Source: Rhododendron vialii | Lineage: Eukaryota; Streptophyta; Magnoliopsida; Ericales; Ericaceae | Assembly (NCBI RefSeq): GCF_030253575.1 | Contig: NC_080558.1 | Coordinates: 7,450,001-7,514,000 of the forward strand | Direction: 5' to 3' | Length of the DNA stretch: 64,000 bases | Part shown: in pieces, positions 11,001 to 20,689 of the stretch | Position numbering within the stretch: the stretch's first letter is position 1 | Layout of the letters: each line of letters begins with the position of its first letter | Translations under genes and position numbers: made by a program | Notes under the pieces: model-generated | Databases searched by the model: none | The model's input: the letters and a program-made list of their open reading frames with translations, nothing else | What the model was told of the DNA's origin: nothing

Positions 11001-12413
11001 TGGTTTTTGGTTGAAGGTTGAGGTAATATGGTCGGTAGGGTTGAATATGGTGGAGCTAAGGTTTATCTGGTTCACTCGAGGGTTAGGGTCATGCTTGGGT
11101 AAGGAGTTGGAAATGACATTGGGCTTTGCGGGTGGAGTTGGAAGGGTGCCATTGTCCACCAAATCCTGTATCGCATGACGGAGGCGGTAGCATGAATCGG
11201 TGTAATGGCCGGGCATTTGATGGTACGCACAGAAAGCGTTGGGGTTATGGCTAGGGGGTGGATTTTGAGGAAGTGGAGTTGGGGCTAGAGGCCTGAGGTG
11301 CCCGGTTTTGATTAGCTTCTCCAACACCGAGGAGAGAGGTGCCTCGAAGTTGGCGAAGTTACGAGGTTGGTTGCGGTTTCGGGGTCTTTGAAGGGTTTGA
11401 ACTTGGTTAATGTCGGCAATGTGGTTAGAGTTTTGGGTAGAGGGGTTGTTGGCAGAGTTCGCGTTGGCGTAGCTGTTGCCACCGAACAAAGCAGTGCTGT
11501 TCCCGGTGTATGCACGAGGCTTTGATTTTGAGGCTGAAGTGGAGGAGGAATTGTCACTCCTAGGCAGAACGCCGGTTTGAAGGGCTTCTTCGATGGCCAG
11601 CCCGGAGTCATAGAAGGTTTCAAAGTTTGCGCCCTGAACCAACACAAGGTTTTTGGCGAAGTCGGGCTGCAGATTACGGGAGATGATGCGGATCTGATCC
11701 TTCTCGCTTGGGCGGTCGGGCATGAGAGCGGCATTGGCTCTCCATCTTTGGATAAAGTCTGCAAAGGACTCCTTTGCAGTCATCTTGGTGGATTCCAACT
11801 CCCGAGTGGTCATTTTGAGCTGGGCGTTGTAGCTATACTGGGCATTGAAGGCCGTGCCGATGTCCTCCCAGGTCCGCCTCTTGGCGATGTCGAGGGACAG
11901 AAACCATTGGAAAGCGGGACCGGCCAGAGTTTGCGGAAATAGCTGAGCCATGGCATCCTCCTCGACGCCATGCAGCTTCATGGCTCCATGATAGGCCAAC
12001 AAGTGAGTTTTCGGGTCTCCGCTGCCGTCGAATTTTGCAAAGTCGGGCATTTTAAACCGATCGGGCAGCCGAGCATTCGGAAATGGGCAGAGGCGGTCCA
12101 TGTCTAGCGCTCCCGACCCTTTTCTTTCAGATTTGGCGACGGCTTCTTCCAACTTGGCCATCTTGGCGACCAAAGCTGCCATTTCTGGGCTTGGAGCGGG
12201 GTTCTCAACCAATGGTTCCTCTTGGCCGGCGGCTCCCTGTTCACGCCTTTCACCGCCTTCCCCTCCTGCTACCAGGGGAAGTCGCTCCTCGATTAGGGTT
12301 TGGAGATTGGCCATAGAGGCGTCGGCCTGGTCGGCTCTCTGTTGCATGATGGCCAGGTTGCGCTGTAGATCGGCTAGGACGATTGCAAGATTCGGAGGTG
12401 GGACATCCGCCAT
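8031..12413 (-). CDS. Tat gag-protease polyprotein, with G-patch-like segment
   Basis: I chose the ATG at 12,411-12,413 (context gccATGG). The open frame extends 50 codons further upstream without an ATG start. In order: a coiled-coil-prone N-terminus, the retrotransposon gag domain (FDGSGDPKTHLLAY, AFQWFLSL), a low-complexity Asn/Pro linker, a CCHC-like knuckle (CAYHQMPGHYTDSC), and a long acidic Trp-rich spacer. Next is an aspartic protease in which the active site reads IDNGSA rather than D-S/T-G, then a G-patch-like Gly-rich segment (FMPGLGLGANQQGI) often seen in Tat elements. It ends at TAG 8,031-8,033 at the start of RT. About 1,460 aa. Confidence 0.85.
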   Translation of the reverse strand: MADVPPPNLAIVLADLQRNLAIMQQRADQADASMANLQTLIEERLPLVAGGEGGERREQGAAGQEEPLVENPAPSPEMAALVAKMAKLEEAVAKSERKGSGALDMDRLCPFPNARLPDRFKMPDFAKFDGSGDPKTHLLAYHGAMKLHGVEEDAMAQLFPQTLAGPAFQWFLSLDIAKRRTWEDIGTAFNAQYSYNAQLKMTTRELESTKMTAKESFADFIQRWRANAALMPDRPSEKDQIRIISRNLQPDFAKNLVLVQGANFETFYDSGLAIEEALQTGVLPRSDNSSSTSASKSKPRAYTGNSTALFGGNSYANANSANNPSTQNSNHIADINQVQTLQRPRNRNQPRNFANFEAPLSSVLEKLIKTGHLRPLAPTPLPQNPPPSHNPNAFCAYHQMPGHYTDSCYRLRHAIQDLVDNGTLPTPPAKPNVISNSLPKHDPNPRVNQINLSSTIFNPTDHITSTFNQKPIVPFPSEPSINMMAAGWAMEDRAKEWEELCSDWTEQYNMGFPAHPQVNQVWLDQWQEEWNVAQADPLDGLSLFALFHQPELNPVEVEAEEYVWDPQPGGWQLGQGLEADVDQNDFDEKYWDQFQEGEVVPEVRRPLGAMLPLVNAIADTLDRRIHECDITLDVVSVERPRPVITAPGDDCSIMILDALPADLWDAEEAIKTSPPADIWDVDNIVDLNMGNEVWTVNTALVDGGFWDVPFVTNPGAPFEEEAAQDPAFWEGLVMKDLEWDTALGTDSTATVASTDKGKRKLEEVPADLWDSIDSSSWWDVANVTRSGRVFQPSNLQAGSSSNPPGQKATVPAAQQTDPLFPNGAPEEDAILKQLERIPAAVSIWGLISSSKEHREKLSSALARLTVPIDITPEAMIALVLPLLSKHSVIFTERDLPVEGTAHNRPLHITIKCRGHWVPTVLIDNGSAINVCPMRVAYRLGFAKSDLTPSNLAVKAYDSTRRMVEGTLMLKLDAEGFEMDVEFHVVDVPATFNLLLGRPWLHRADIMAVPSTLHQKVMLGLPTGTLTICADSGIRPLTDDGTPVLGIMHGEEDSDFGGFSFDTSGSVLAIAMDDDFTISSTVLEMMRKMSFMPGLGLGANQQGIAEFPVFPSNNGRFGLGYTSPAKDAEKRKDTGKPRTLFGNPDSYFVREGGGSAYSGQIEPFWDPETSTWLPGFEIFAADTWPDEETAEEKLAEKEFKKQLGQAKGEFDWLKAFDQGDLEMLFSQVGLVGKGEEAEVLMLGPDSSDALEDPTFLIVKAQGSLNNCIFTPRLTCIDDESESDTESVKSKSSSESELVPLGPPRRSFYFEFESVVLGNPVGFYEMHDPTSDYFASFYINCVDPDDEGTNFDGDIPAELRSLIEKEDERRAQPLKEEVICVNLKNEDDPHMMQIGANLSPENHAGTIELLKEFPEVFAWSHKDMPGIDPEIVQHRIPLEPGAVPVKQKLRRMRPDWVQKIKE

Positions 12414-13881
12414 GGCTAGTACTTCTATTTTAACAGGTTTGGGAGATGCTGGCGGAGATGGAGTAGACGGAGGGGACTCGTGCGGAGTAGTCGGTGGCGA
12501 ATCCTCTCGTGACACAGTGCAGGCCAGAGCTTCCGTTGCGGTCGACTGAAAAACGAACCCCAAATCAGATCCTCAAACAGACTCGACGGACGGTCCCAAG
12601 TAGGTTTGGCTCTTGATCTCGGAATTCTGCTTTGACATCGGCATGACTAGACGGCAAAGTACAAGAGCTCAGTGACAGCCTGCAGTCATTTTATTTGAAA
12701 GAATAGACGGGAATTGAAAAATGATCATGCCAACGTCGTCGGTGTCCTCCTAGACTCTAGAACTAGGGGGAGTCTGCTTTACACCATTCGGACGGTTGCC
12801 ATGGAATCCTCGGATTTTCTTTTCGACAGTGTATCCTTGATTGAATCGAATGTTTACTAAGGGATGCCAAAACAGCCTAAGTCTTTGACTTTCTCCCTTC
12901 TCGAAGTTTCAAAGTTTGATTTTGGAACAACTCGGTGTAGATGTCATGATACCGTAACCGAAATGGCGTAAGTAGCACTGTGCCGGAGCCTGGTGTAAGT
13001 GGTTAGCACTTTTAACCCGAGTGGTGTAAGCATCATGCCATTCTCTCCGTTGTTCCTAGTTTTCGGTTTGAAACCTCGATGGGGTTTGAGACAAGGACTT
13101 AGGAAGTATCGATTTCCCGAAGTTCCATTGACTAAGGATTTGAAAATTCTGGTAACGTGCAACATCGAGATGCACGACTCGTCATCGGTCCAAGGCAAAC
13201 GCCGAGTGGGCGCAAGACAGACTCGACAAAAGACATCCTAAAAGCCGCCCTAGCATGCTCCTACGCGAAACGATCATGAATGTATGTACAGGCATGCGAT
13301 ATGGAAAGCGATAACACATAGATAGGATATGGGGTGAGAAGCAAGTAATCCTACCCTGCGGGTTCCTGTCTTAGGTTGAAAGGTGCTAATGCTTTGTACA
13401 CGCTGTAGAGGCCGGTTTTGGCTTAAAGGGGTTCCTCTGACTAGAGCCGCGATATACCTCCCATTGCAACGCGTGGAGCAAAGCAAAGGTCGAACGGTAG
13501 TACGACTCATCATCGTCCAAGGTTGTTGGGCATTCGAGGACCCCGGGCTCCAGTAAACTGTGCCGGTTACCCAAAACACCTCAACGGGGCTGACCAACCA
13601 TCGATACGAACGGAGAATGCCGAAGAATGATTAGATGAGAGAAAAATGCAACACCTTTGAAAACAAACGCCTTTTGAAGCTTGGCTCACTTTTGTTAATT
13701 GATATTTTGGAGAAAACTACACAAGAGAACAATAGTAAAAGCCCCAGTTCGGATTGGTCGGATGCTGAGATCCTGTTACGTTACCATTCCGTTCTTCAGC
13801 AGCGCGAAGCGTACTGTTTTGACAAGCTTTTGAGAATTGTTCAATTATGTATTAATCGCCAAATATCAACCAACGCAATGT
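12414..13881 (-). other. Leader region of the Tat element
   Basis: This 1.5-kb stretch lies between the primer binding site and the gag start. It has no convincing coding frame. It would contain the packaging region and untranslated leader of the element's RNA. Confidence 0.55.
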
Positions 13882-13899
13882 TCCCCAGCAGAGTCGCCA
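13882..13899 (-). other. Primer binding site of the Tat element
   Basis: On the minus strand the sequence TGGCGACTCTGCTGGGGA begins one base after the CA end of the LTR. TGG at this position, pairing with the CCA end of a tRNA, is the standard arrangement. I have not assigned the tRNA. Confidence 0.75.
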
Positions 13900-13900
13900 C

Positions 13901-15905
13901 TGTGGGCACGCGCCCCGAAAAATCGCTCGATCTTTGGGTTCCCATTTCTTAAAGACTGGGCGCGGCCCTCTTTGGAAAATGCGCGGCGAAATGCCTTGAT
14001 TCAGAGTCGCCACTCGGGTTTTAGCGGTAGGAACACCCAAGGAACCGAACTCGAAAACGTTTTTACCACGCTTGTTTGATTTTGAAAAGGCGTAGACCGG
14101 TCCGTCGTCACCTTCGATATCTGAGGTTCGGGAGCCAGATTACGAGAGGGGAAGGGTTTTATGGCACCCCTCTCGCCCAATCCGGAGATCGGTCTCTACT
14201 CAGGCATTTTATAAAGCATTTGCATTTTTCTCTCATTTCATCATTTTTTAGCCAGTTAGGGCGGGGGAACAGTTAATGGGGGCGAAAGCGGTAACAAATT
14301 GCAGTTTATGTGACAAAATGCCTATGAATGATTTGATTGCGATGCTAAGTATAGATTGAGAACAAGCACTGAGTATCCCGAGCAAACTGCAGTACGCTGT
14401 CACAAGGTGACGTGAGCAGATTCTGCCAACATGCACTGGTCGAGCCACTGCATGGTGACGAAACCAGCGCACGCCACATATAAACTGGCGTACTCCACTT
14501 GTTGGATCTCTCAGTCTTTGTTTGCAACCCTCTGGGCTCTGGAAAAGGACCAGCGCACACCCAGGGCAAACCACGCAGTTTAATATAGCAGAATATACAC
14601 AGTCACAGGAAAAAAATGAATGGCTTTAGACCAGGAAAGAAAGCAGAGCATCCCAAAACAGTGCGGGACAGAAGATAGGCCTAGCTTACGCTTCAGGTGC
14701 AAGGGCCAGTCACTGGACCCAGAGGACTACGGCCGTACGCCAGTGTATTACTGCCGTACGCCACTTGTCATTTGATTCCAGTGTTTGGCTTTGCATCATC
14801 TGGGTTCTGGAACATGACCAGAAGGATCCCAGAGGCCTTTATATGACAGAAATGGAAAAGATAAGATATTACCACTAAACAGCTCTAAACATGGAAAGCA
14901 GTAAACCGGTTATTAGCATGCTAAGGTGATCGACAGAAAGATAAAATAAGAGGAATGACGATCCATGATCCCCACGCCAGTTGTGCCCATACTTCCATTA
15001 CTGGCGTACGGCATAGACGTACTGGCGTGCGCCATGTTTCATCTGATACGATTGTCATATTTTTGCCATTTCAAGGCCAGGACTAGTATTGTTTACTAGC
15101 CTGGGCCCTGCTGGCTCCCCTCAGGGATCGAAAACAGAAAAGAACGTAAAGGTGGTATACCTTTTTGTATGGAGGTTTGGAGGAGATATTGAGCTTATGG
15201 ATTGAAGATGGAGGCTAAGAAGGTGGCTGTATGTCAGCAGGGTGTATGGAGATGGGTGGTTCTCCTTTCTCTTTCAATGGAAGAAGAGAAATAGAGAGCA
15301 AGAAGAGAGATGAAGAAAGCTTTGTGCTTCTTAATGAGGCCAACCCCCTTGCAAATGAATGCAAGGGGGGTATTTATAGAGGGGGGAGTGACTGAGATCA
15401 GTCTGGTCTAAGGCCCTGTTTGGCTGTTTAAGGTAAGGTTGGAGCCTCCCATGCATTAAATGCATGGGACTTGCCTTGATGGGGGGTGTAGGAGAGAGGG
15501 GGAGCGGGCCTGGCCGAAAGCGGTCATCAGGGACACTGTGGCCGACGTCAGGGTGGCACAAAAGTCCCGCCCAAGTGGCTGGATAAAGTTGATTTGACTG
15601 GGTTTGACTGGCGTGCGCCACTAGTAACTGGCGTGCGCCAGTACAAGATGGGCCACTGGTCGATGACTGACACGTGGCAGGTGACCGGCGTACGCCTCCA
15701 GTACACTGGCGTATGCCAGTTGGGTTTTGCTGGGGCTGTTTGGCTCTGGTTTGAAGGGTTTTGAAAGGTGTTTTGAGAGAGGTTCGGGACGCTCAAAGCT
15801 CAACCACCCTTTCGTCCTTAAACTGTTTTCGACTAAAATCATCATTGGGGAAATATAAGATCGACAAATAACGTTATCTGGACAGTCCAGAATGGGGTGT
15901 CTACA
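13901..15905 (-). repeat. 5' LTR of the Tat element (2,005 bp)
   Basis: On the minus strand it starts TGTAGACACCCC and ends CCCACA, directly followed by the primer binding site. It carries a minus-strand TATA box at 15,371-15,379. It contains five clusters of near-palindromic CTGGCGTACGCCAG-type motifs. The right boundary is the TG terminus only; no second LTR is available for comparison. Confidence 0.75.
15371..15379 (-). promoter_or_regulatory. TATA box in the Tat LTR
   Basis: CTATAAATA on the minus strand, in a C-rich context typical of plant LTR promoters. Transcription would run leftward through gag and pol. Confidence 0.6.
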
Positions 15906-18002
15906 TTACCAAAAATACCCATTTTGTGACGAAATATATTTTCATCGCTGAAAGTATCTCGTTTTTTGACGAAATAACTTAAGCTTATGAATTGTACATA
16001 ATGTTTTACTATGGTATCAGAATGAGATTAATTCCACTCTACAATTCAAAAATTAAATTAACTCTCACGACAACGGTCCCAATAAAAAGATTACACGATT
16101 ATAGATAAAAAAAAGAGAGAGAGAGAGAGGCTACATGTGACATACTTTAAACGTGGCTGCAAGGGATCAGAGGGGTTTCAAGGAAAGTCAGGCACAGCTG
16201 AATTCATTCTGAGGCCTTGGACGAAATAGTAACATGAGGCCTATTATTTGAAATATTAATTTATTTATTGTTGGGGCATGGAATGAGTAATTAATCACCG
16301 AACATTGTTGGACCTAATCGCTATGAGGAGGTTAATGGAACCACTCTTAACGCAACCCAAGTTAGTTCTTATGCTTAATTTAAAAAAAAAAAAAAAAAAC
16401 GAACAAACCATGTACTAACGAACGGAACACCCCTAAACCATTAAACGGGATGACTTTCACCCCTAATTTTTTTCTATGGAGTCATGCGTATTCAACTCAT
16501 CTCAAATTGCTTATATACTCTTAAAAAAAGGTCGTGCAATAGTGAAACAAAAAGTAAAGTATGTCCATTCATAATTTTTTTAGATTGTTGTGCATATCGA
16601 TACTCTGGACTATCAATGAAGGAAGTATGGTAATATGCACAGAAATTGAATTGGGTCTTTAGGCCTGTCTTTTCTGATGTCATTTGGCGATTTGGAGGCA
16701 TGATCGGCAACAAAATAGGTATAGGCTAGGGGGGCCACTGTTTCAATATTGTTCATGAGTTCTTTAATTTGTGAAAAAAAAAAAACTGGGAAAAAATGTA
16801 TGGACTACGGAGACTAAGGTTCAAAATTATCATCCCTGACCCAAATTTTGTCGAATTAATTTTCCACGAAATGCCGGAAGAGAATTTTGTTACACGGAAT
16901 GCGATTATTCCAGGATATTCACAACGCAAGAGAATGGACATGGCGAGAGAACTCTGAGTCAATGGATCTAATGGTGAAATTTATTTATTTATTTTCAAAA
17001 TGATAGGATCTTGATTACAGAAGAAGCAAAGTTCAAAACATCAAATAGGGCATCCGTCCTTCTTAAGGGAGGACAAAAGTAATAATTGGGATAAATTACC
17101 AAGTACAAGAATGACTCCCTCTCTCAGCACTTTGAGCCAAGCAATGAGCAATTTCATTGCCACCACGTCGAACAAACTGCACCAAGGACTTTGTAAGAAT
17201 AGACTGAACACGATTGATGTTTGCCAAAACCACAACTAATTTGTTATGCTCCCTCGAGCTCCTGAGTTTTAAATTTTTTATTTTGTATATACCTGATTTT
17301 AAATATCATAGATAATTATTCGTGTATAGTTACTTATAATCTTAATAATTTTGGTTTGATTTGATAAAAAATCAAGTTATTTTACATTTTCATGTCTCAA
17401 TTTCTTTCATAAATAGAAAAATTAGCATGTGACAGTTGATGTGGCCTAAAGAAAAAAACAAAATGATTTGTATACTTTAACTGCATTTCGCTAGAATCAT
17501 TTCAATCTACAAATGTAATGTATGGGAAAAACAAAAACTTTATGCTATAATAAGTATACGTTTCGATAAAAAAAAAGTTTATTAATCCGGCCCCCCAAAG
17601 TCAAAATCCTAGCCCCGCCACCACCTGCTTGGAATCTCCTTCAAACACGATGCAATCAAAACCCAATTCCTCTGTAATGACGAAATTGCTCATGCTAGGG
17701 ATTTACATTTTTTTTCCAAACTTTTTGCACATATTAAAGAACTAGTGAAAAATTTTAATTTGGGGCAAAACTATTAAAAAAAATTATGAATGAAAGAAAG
17801 TACTATACTTTTTATTTTAATATTGAACGACATTTTTTTAGAGGATAAACATGGGTTGAGTTCCGAAGCATAATTGCAGTATTGGACAGTTCAAATTTCA
17901 ACTATCTCATCCAGTTCGAAACATGAATTGAAGAGGATCTGTTTCCGAAATTAAGTTGGACCAGTTGGTGGAAACTGAATGCCAGTCCTATATCTTTTTG
18001 GC
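15906..18002. other. TE-rich spacer before the first peptide gene
   Basis: It starts with a short CACTA-like subterminal fragment (15,906-15,990) with 'tgacgaaat' motifs. A GA microsatellite follows near 16,112-16,129 and an A-run at 16,381-16,399. A LINE RNase H remnant (16,980-17,690) is listed separately. The rest is AT-rich with no gene. Confidence 0.5.
16980..17690 (-). mobile_element. LINE RNase H domain remnant, interrupted
   Basis: On the minus strand two pieces of an RVT_3-type RNase H can be read. One is at about 17,627-17,690 with FEGDSKQVV, the other at about 17,120-17,262 with FVRRGGNEIAHCLAQ. About 360 bp of unrelated AT-rich DNA separates them. Its right edge carries a C/G-rich terminal-repeat-like stretch (ggccccccaaagtc and tagccccgcc), so a small DNA transposon probably split the domain. 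The left end is TTTATT-rich, consistent with a LINE 3' tail. Confidence 0.55.
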
Positions 18003-18010
18003 TATATAAA
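18003..18010 (+). promoter_or_regulatory. TATA box of peptide gene A
   Basis: TATATAAA 39 bp before the ATG, within a block (ggctatataaagggt) conserved in all six family members. Confidence 0.7.
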
Positions 18011-18048
18011 GGGTAAACCACAATTACCCTTTCCATATACTGAGAAAA

Positions 18049-19310
18049 ATGGCTTCAAGCAAGCATTTTGTTGTTTTGCAAGCCCTTTTGATCTCTATCA
18101 TTCTCTTGGGTTTTCAGGTGGCTGTTAGGGAACTGGTCGAGACATCTCACGCTCAAAAATATTGTAAGTTACATAGTTTCGGTTTTCCATAGCAAAAGTC
18201 AATATTCGTAGAATAATTAGGTCAACACATTCTAAGAGTAGTTGAATTCTTGACTCTCTTTCTCCTGGCACTTATGTGCATTCCAAATGGTGTTGCTGGA
18301 GGCCTCTAGGTTTACATAATTTAGGAACCCAAAGTGTTGGCATGTTCGTCTAGGGCCTGAGTTCAGGGATTTTTTTCCCTTTCAGATTTCACTTTCGAAA
18401 TGTTCAGGTGCCATTAATTTTCAATGTGCCAGCTTATAGGAAATTTACGGGGTTTTAAACTAGTCACCCGCTAGTTGACAGGAAAATTGGTGTTTCAGAA
18501 ATTAAGATGGTCCGGACACTCTGAGTAAAAACAAAGAGGTTTATACACATTTTACTAAACCAACAAAGCTATTGCACATGATCTATCCCAACCTAGGCAT
18601 ATTGGTGAATCACACATACCTTGTTGTTTTCCCTTGTGTGATTGTTTTGTGCTGTATATTGTTTTTGCGGATTGATTCATCTGTTCCTTTTTCATACTAC
18701 CTCGCTTGTGGTTCATTTTCATCGATCAATCAAGTTGTGCTTCATTTTTAAGATTAACTTCAATCAACATGGAGAGACTTACGCTTGAATTATTCATCAT
18801 ACAAATTAACGAAAAAGGGAGTCGCAAAAGTATTAGCTGCCAGTTTTTTTTTTTTTTTAATCAGCATTTAGCTGCCAGTTGAATTGTACATTTGTAGATA
18901 TAGTTTTTCAGTCTGCAAGAAAATGAAATGGATTTGCAAATTTAGTTATCTACTGTAATTTGGAATCCGGTGAACATGCAAGGGGGTGAGTTATATGCCC
19001 CGATATACCTTTAAAATGAATAAATAAAAAATCAGATTCGTTGAAAAATAATACTCCAATACTATTTACCACTCATGTTCTCCTAATATTCGAAAATGAC
19101 ATTGTGGAATCCAATTCATATTACAAAAAATAAAAAATAAAAAATACTTGTCCAATTAATTCGTACCATATCCAAGATTGCGTTACCTCATTGATAACTG
19201 ATCAGCCTTTAAATTTACATGGCTATTGTTTGAAAAATACTTACTACTATGTAATTTGTGTAGTTCCAACAGGTAGTCATCATTACAATCCGTGGGGCCA
19301 CAATCCTTGA
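18049..19310 (+). CDS. Secreted peptide precursor A (PWGHNP family), 50 aa
   Basis: Exon 1 is 18,049-18,163 and exon 2 is 19,273-19,310, with a strong GTAAGT donor and a 1.1-kb phase-1 intron. Residues 1-26 form a signal peptide (MASSKHFVV start, long Leu/Ile core, cleavage expected near VAVR). The mature region is only about 24 residues and ends SHHYNPWGHNP before TGA. It lacks the HKM-type segment and the C-terminal RHG seen in paralogues. An alternative acceptor 9 bp upstream keeps the frame and would add three residues. This is the most isolated family member, upstream of the receptor kinase gene. The short exons escape simple ORF finding. Function unknown; a signalling peptide is inferred. 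Confidence 0.75.
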
Positions 19311-20689
19311 TTATATGCTAGCTAGCTGAACATCCACAATCACAAATTCAACCTAATTCCGGAAAAAAAGACGTACATTGGCGTGATGGATGCCCGCGAT
19401 GTCTCGATCGATTGATGTTGGCATTTGAATCTCAATACTACAAGGCACAAAGCTACTATATATACTGTTTTGAATTTTGTTCATCCTCCTACCTATCGGG
19501 TGTGAAAATGTAAAAATAAAAAAAAACTAAGTTAGTTCGTGAATTTGCGAAGCATGGTACTGTAGTACAATTGCACCGTTGTGGTTTGATATATAATTAT
19601 ATACTTGATGTTACTCTATTTAGAAAAACATTAACTTAGGGATGCGGAGGCTCTGCTGTTCATGGGAGGCAGCAGCCCCCTACCCAGCCCTTGAATGATA
19701 GCGTTTTGGGAGGCAGAAGAAACCCTTGTCATTCTTATTTGCAATCCTATGGAGCAGAAATTTAATTACAAAAGTCCTAAAAGTAAAATTTAATTATGTC
19801 ACTTTAGAATAATATGATTAAAATAATAAAATCTTTGCATTGGTTCAAACGGATTCAAAATTGGAGCACTTAATCTTTTTTTTTTCTACATATTTTTTTT
19901 TATAACTATGTGCTTATATTTTGTAATAATAAATCATTTGTAATGTTTTTTTTTATAAATTTTTTTATGAAACTCTTTGTAGATCAACTTTTGAATGAAA
20001 AATATAAAGAAGCCGCATTCAATGAGTTCCCTTCCGGCCTCCAAAACTTATTAGCCGGCACTGCTTGATCAGGAGTCAAGGCAGCGATAGTCAAATATTG
20101 GGTGTGGTGAATGAGGAGTCAGCAATCGGTCTTAGGTCAATTGTGAAGAGTTTCAATTTTGGAGTAATATCGATTGTAATCACACAAGTTAATTATAGTT
20201 TTCGATTTCTCTCGCGATTTTTACCCGTTTTTTAGATTTTCCCTGTATATATATTCATGTGTTCATCATATTACTTTTTTTGTATTTGTGCTTGTCTTTG
20301 GATGGGAGTATCCCATATATAAGAATTTCAGTTATTTTTAGGGTTAGGACACCATATCCTTGAGAGTAAAGTTGTTGTACTTGTAGAGAGAGAGACTTAA
20401 AGGATTTTCTCCATTGAGTCCCGAAGAGTAGGCAGTTGGTGAATCTCGTGTATTTGGGTGTTTTGTTTCTCTCTCTCCCTCCTCTTCTCATTTTTTCTTT
20501 CTTGTGATTCATAGCATCCAAGATTTGAAAGTTTTGTGTGCTGATGAGATTAAGCGCGTAATTTGATTAATATCCCAAAAACTCAAGAAGATACTTTCTT
20601 CCTCTTTATTTTCCCTTTCCTTCCACTTGAAAGAGGAAATAAAAGTGCACCCGGAAAACCAACTTAACCAACAAAACAAACCTTTCGCA
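19311..20689. other. Spacer between peptide gene A and receptor kinase gene
   Basis: The first 150 bp resemble the 3' flank shared by other peptide genes, including a diverged tRNA-like stretch around 19,380-19,440. Around 19,640-20,070 lies an unassigned insertion-like segment rich in T-runs. The last 250 bp before 20,690 should hold the kinase gene promoter. No coding frame is supported. Confidence 0.45.

Larger units (their letters stand above)
1..15905 (-). mobile_element. Ty3/gypsy Tat-clade LTR retrotransposon, left end outside window
   Basis: Reading on the minus strand, the order is LTR (13,901-15,905), primer binding site, leader, gag-protease, reverse transcriptase, RNase H, a second archaeal-type RNase H, integrase, then an antisense gene region. 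The extra RNase H, the lack of a chromodomain and the antisense plant-mobile-domain genes are known traits of the Tat clade. I find no copy of the LTR in the first 5 kb, so the 3' LTR should lie left of the window and the target duplication cannot be checked. Two one-base frameshifts in pol make this copy non-autonomous. Assigning 1-3,150 to the same element is inference; it could be a neighbouring element. Confidence 0.8.
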
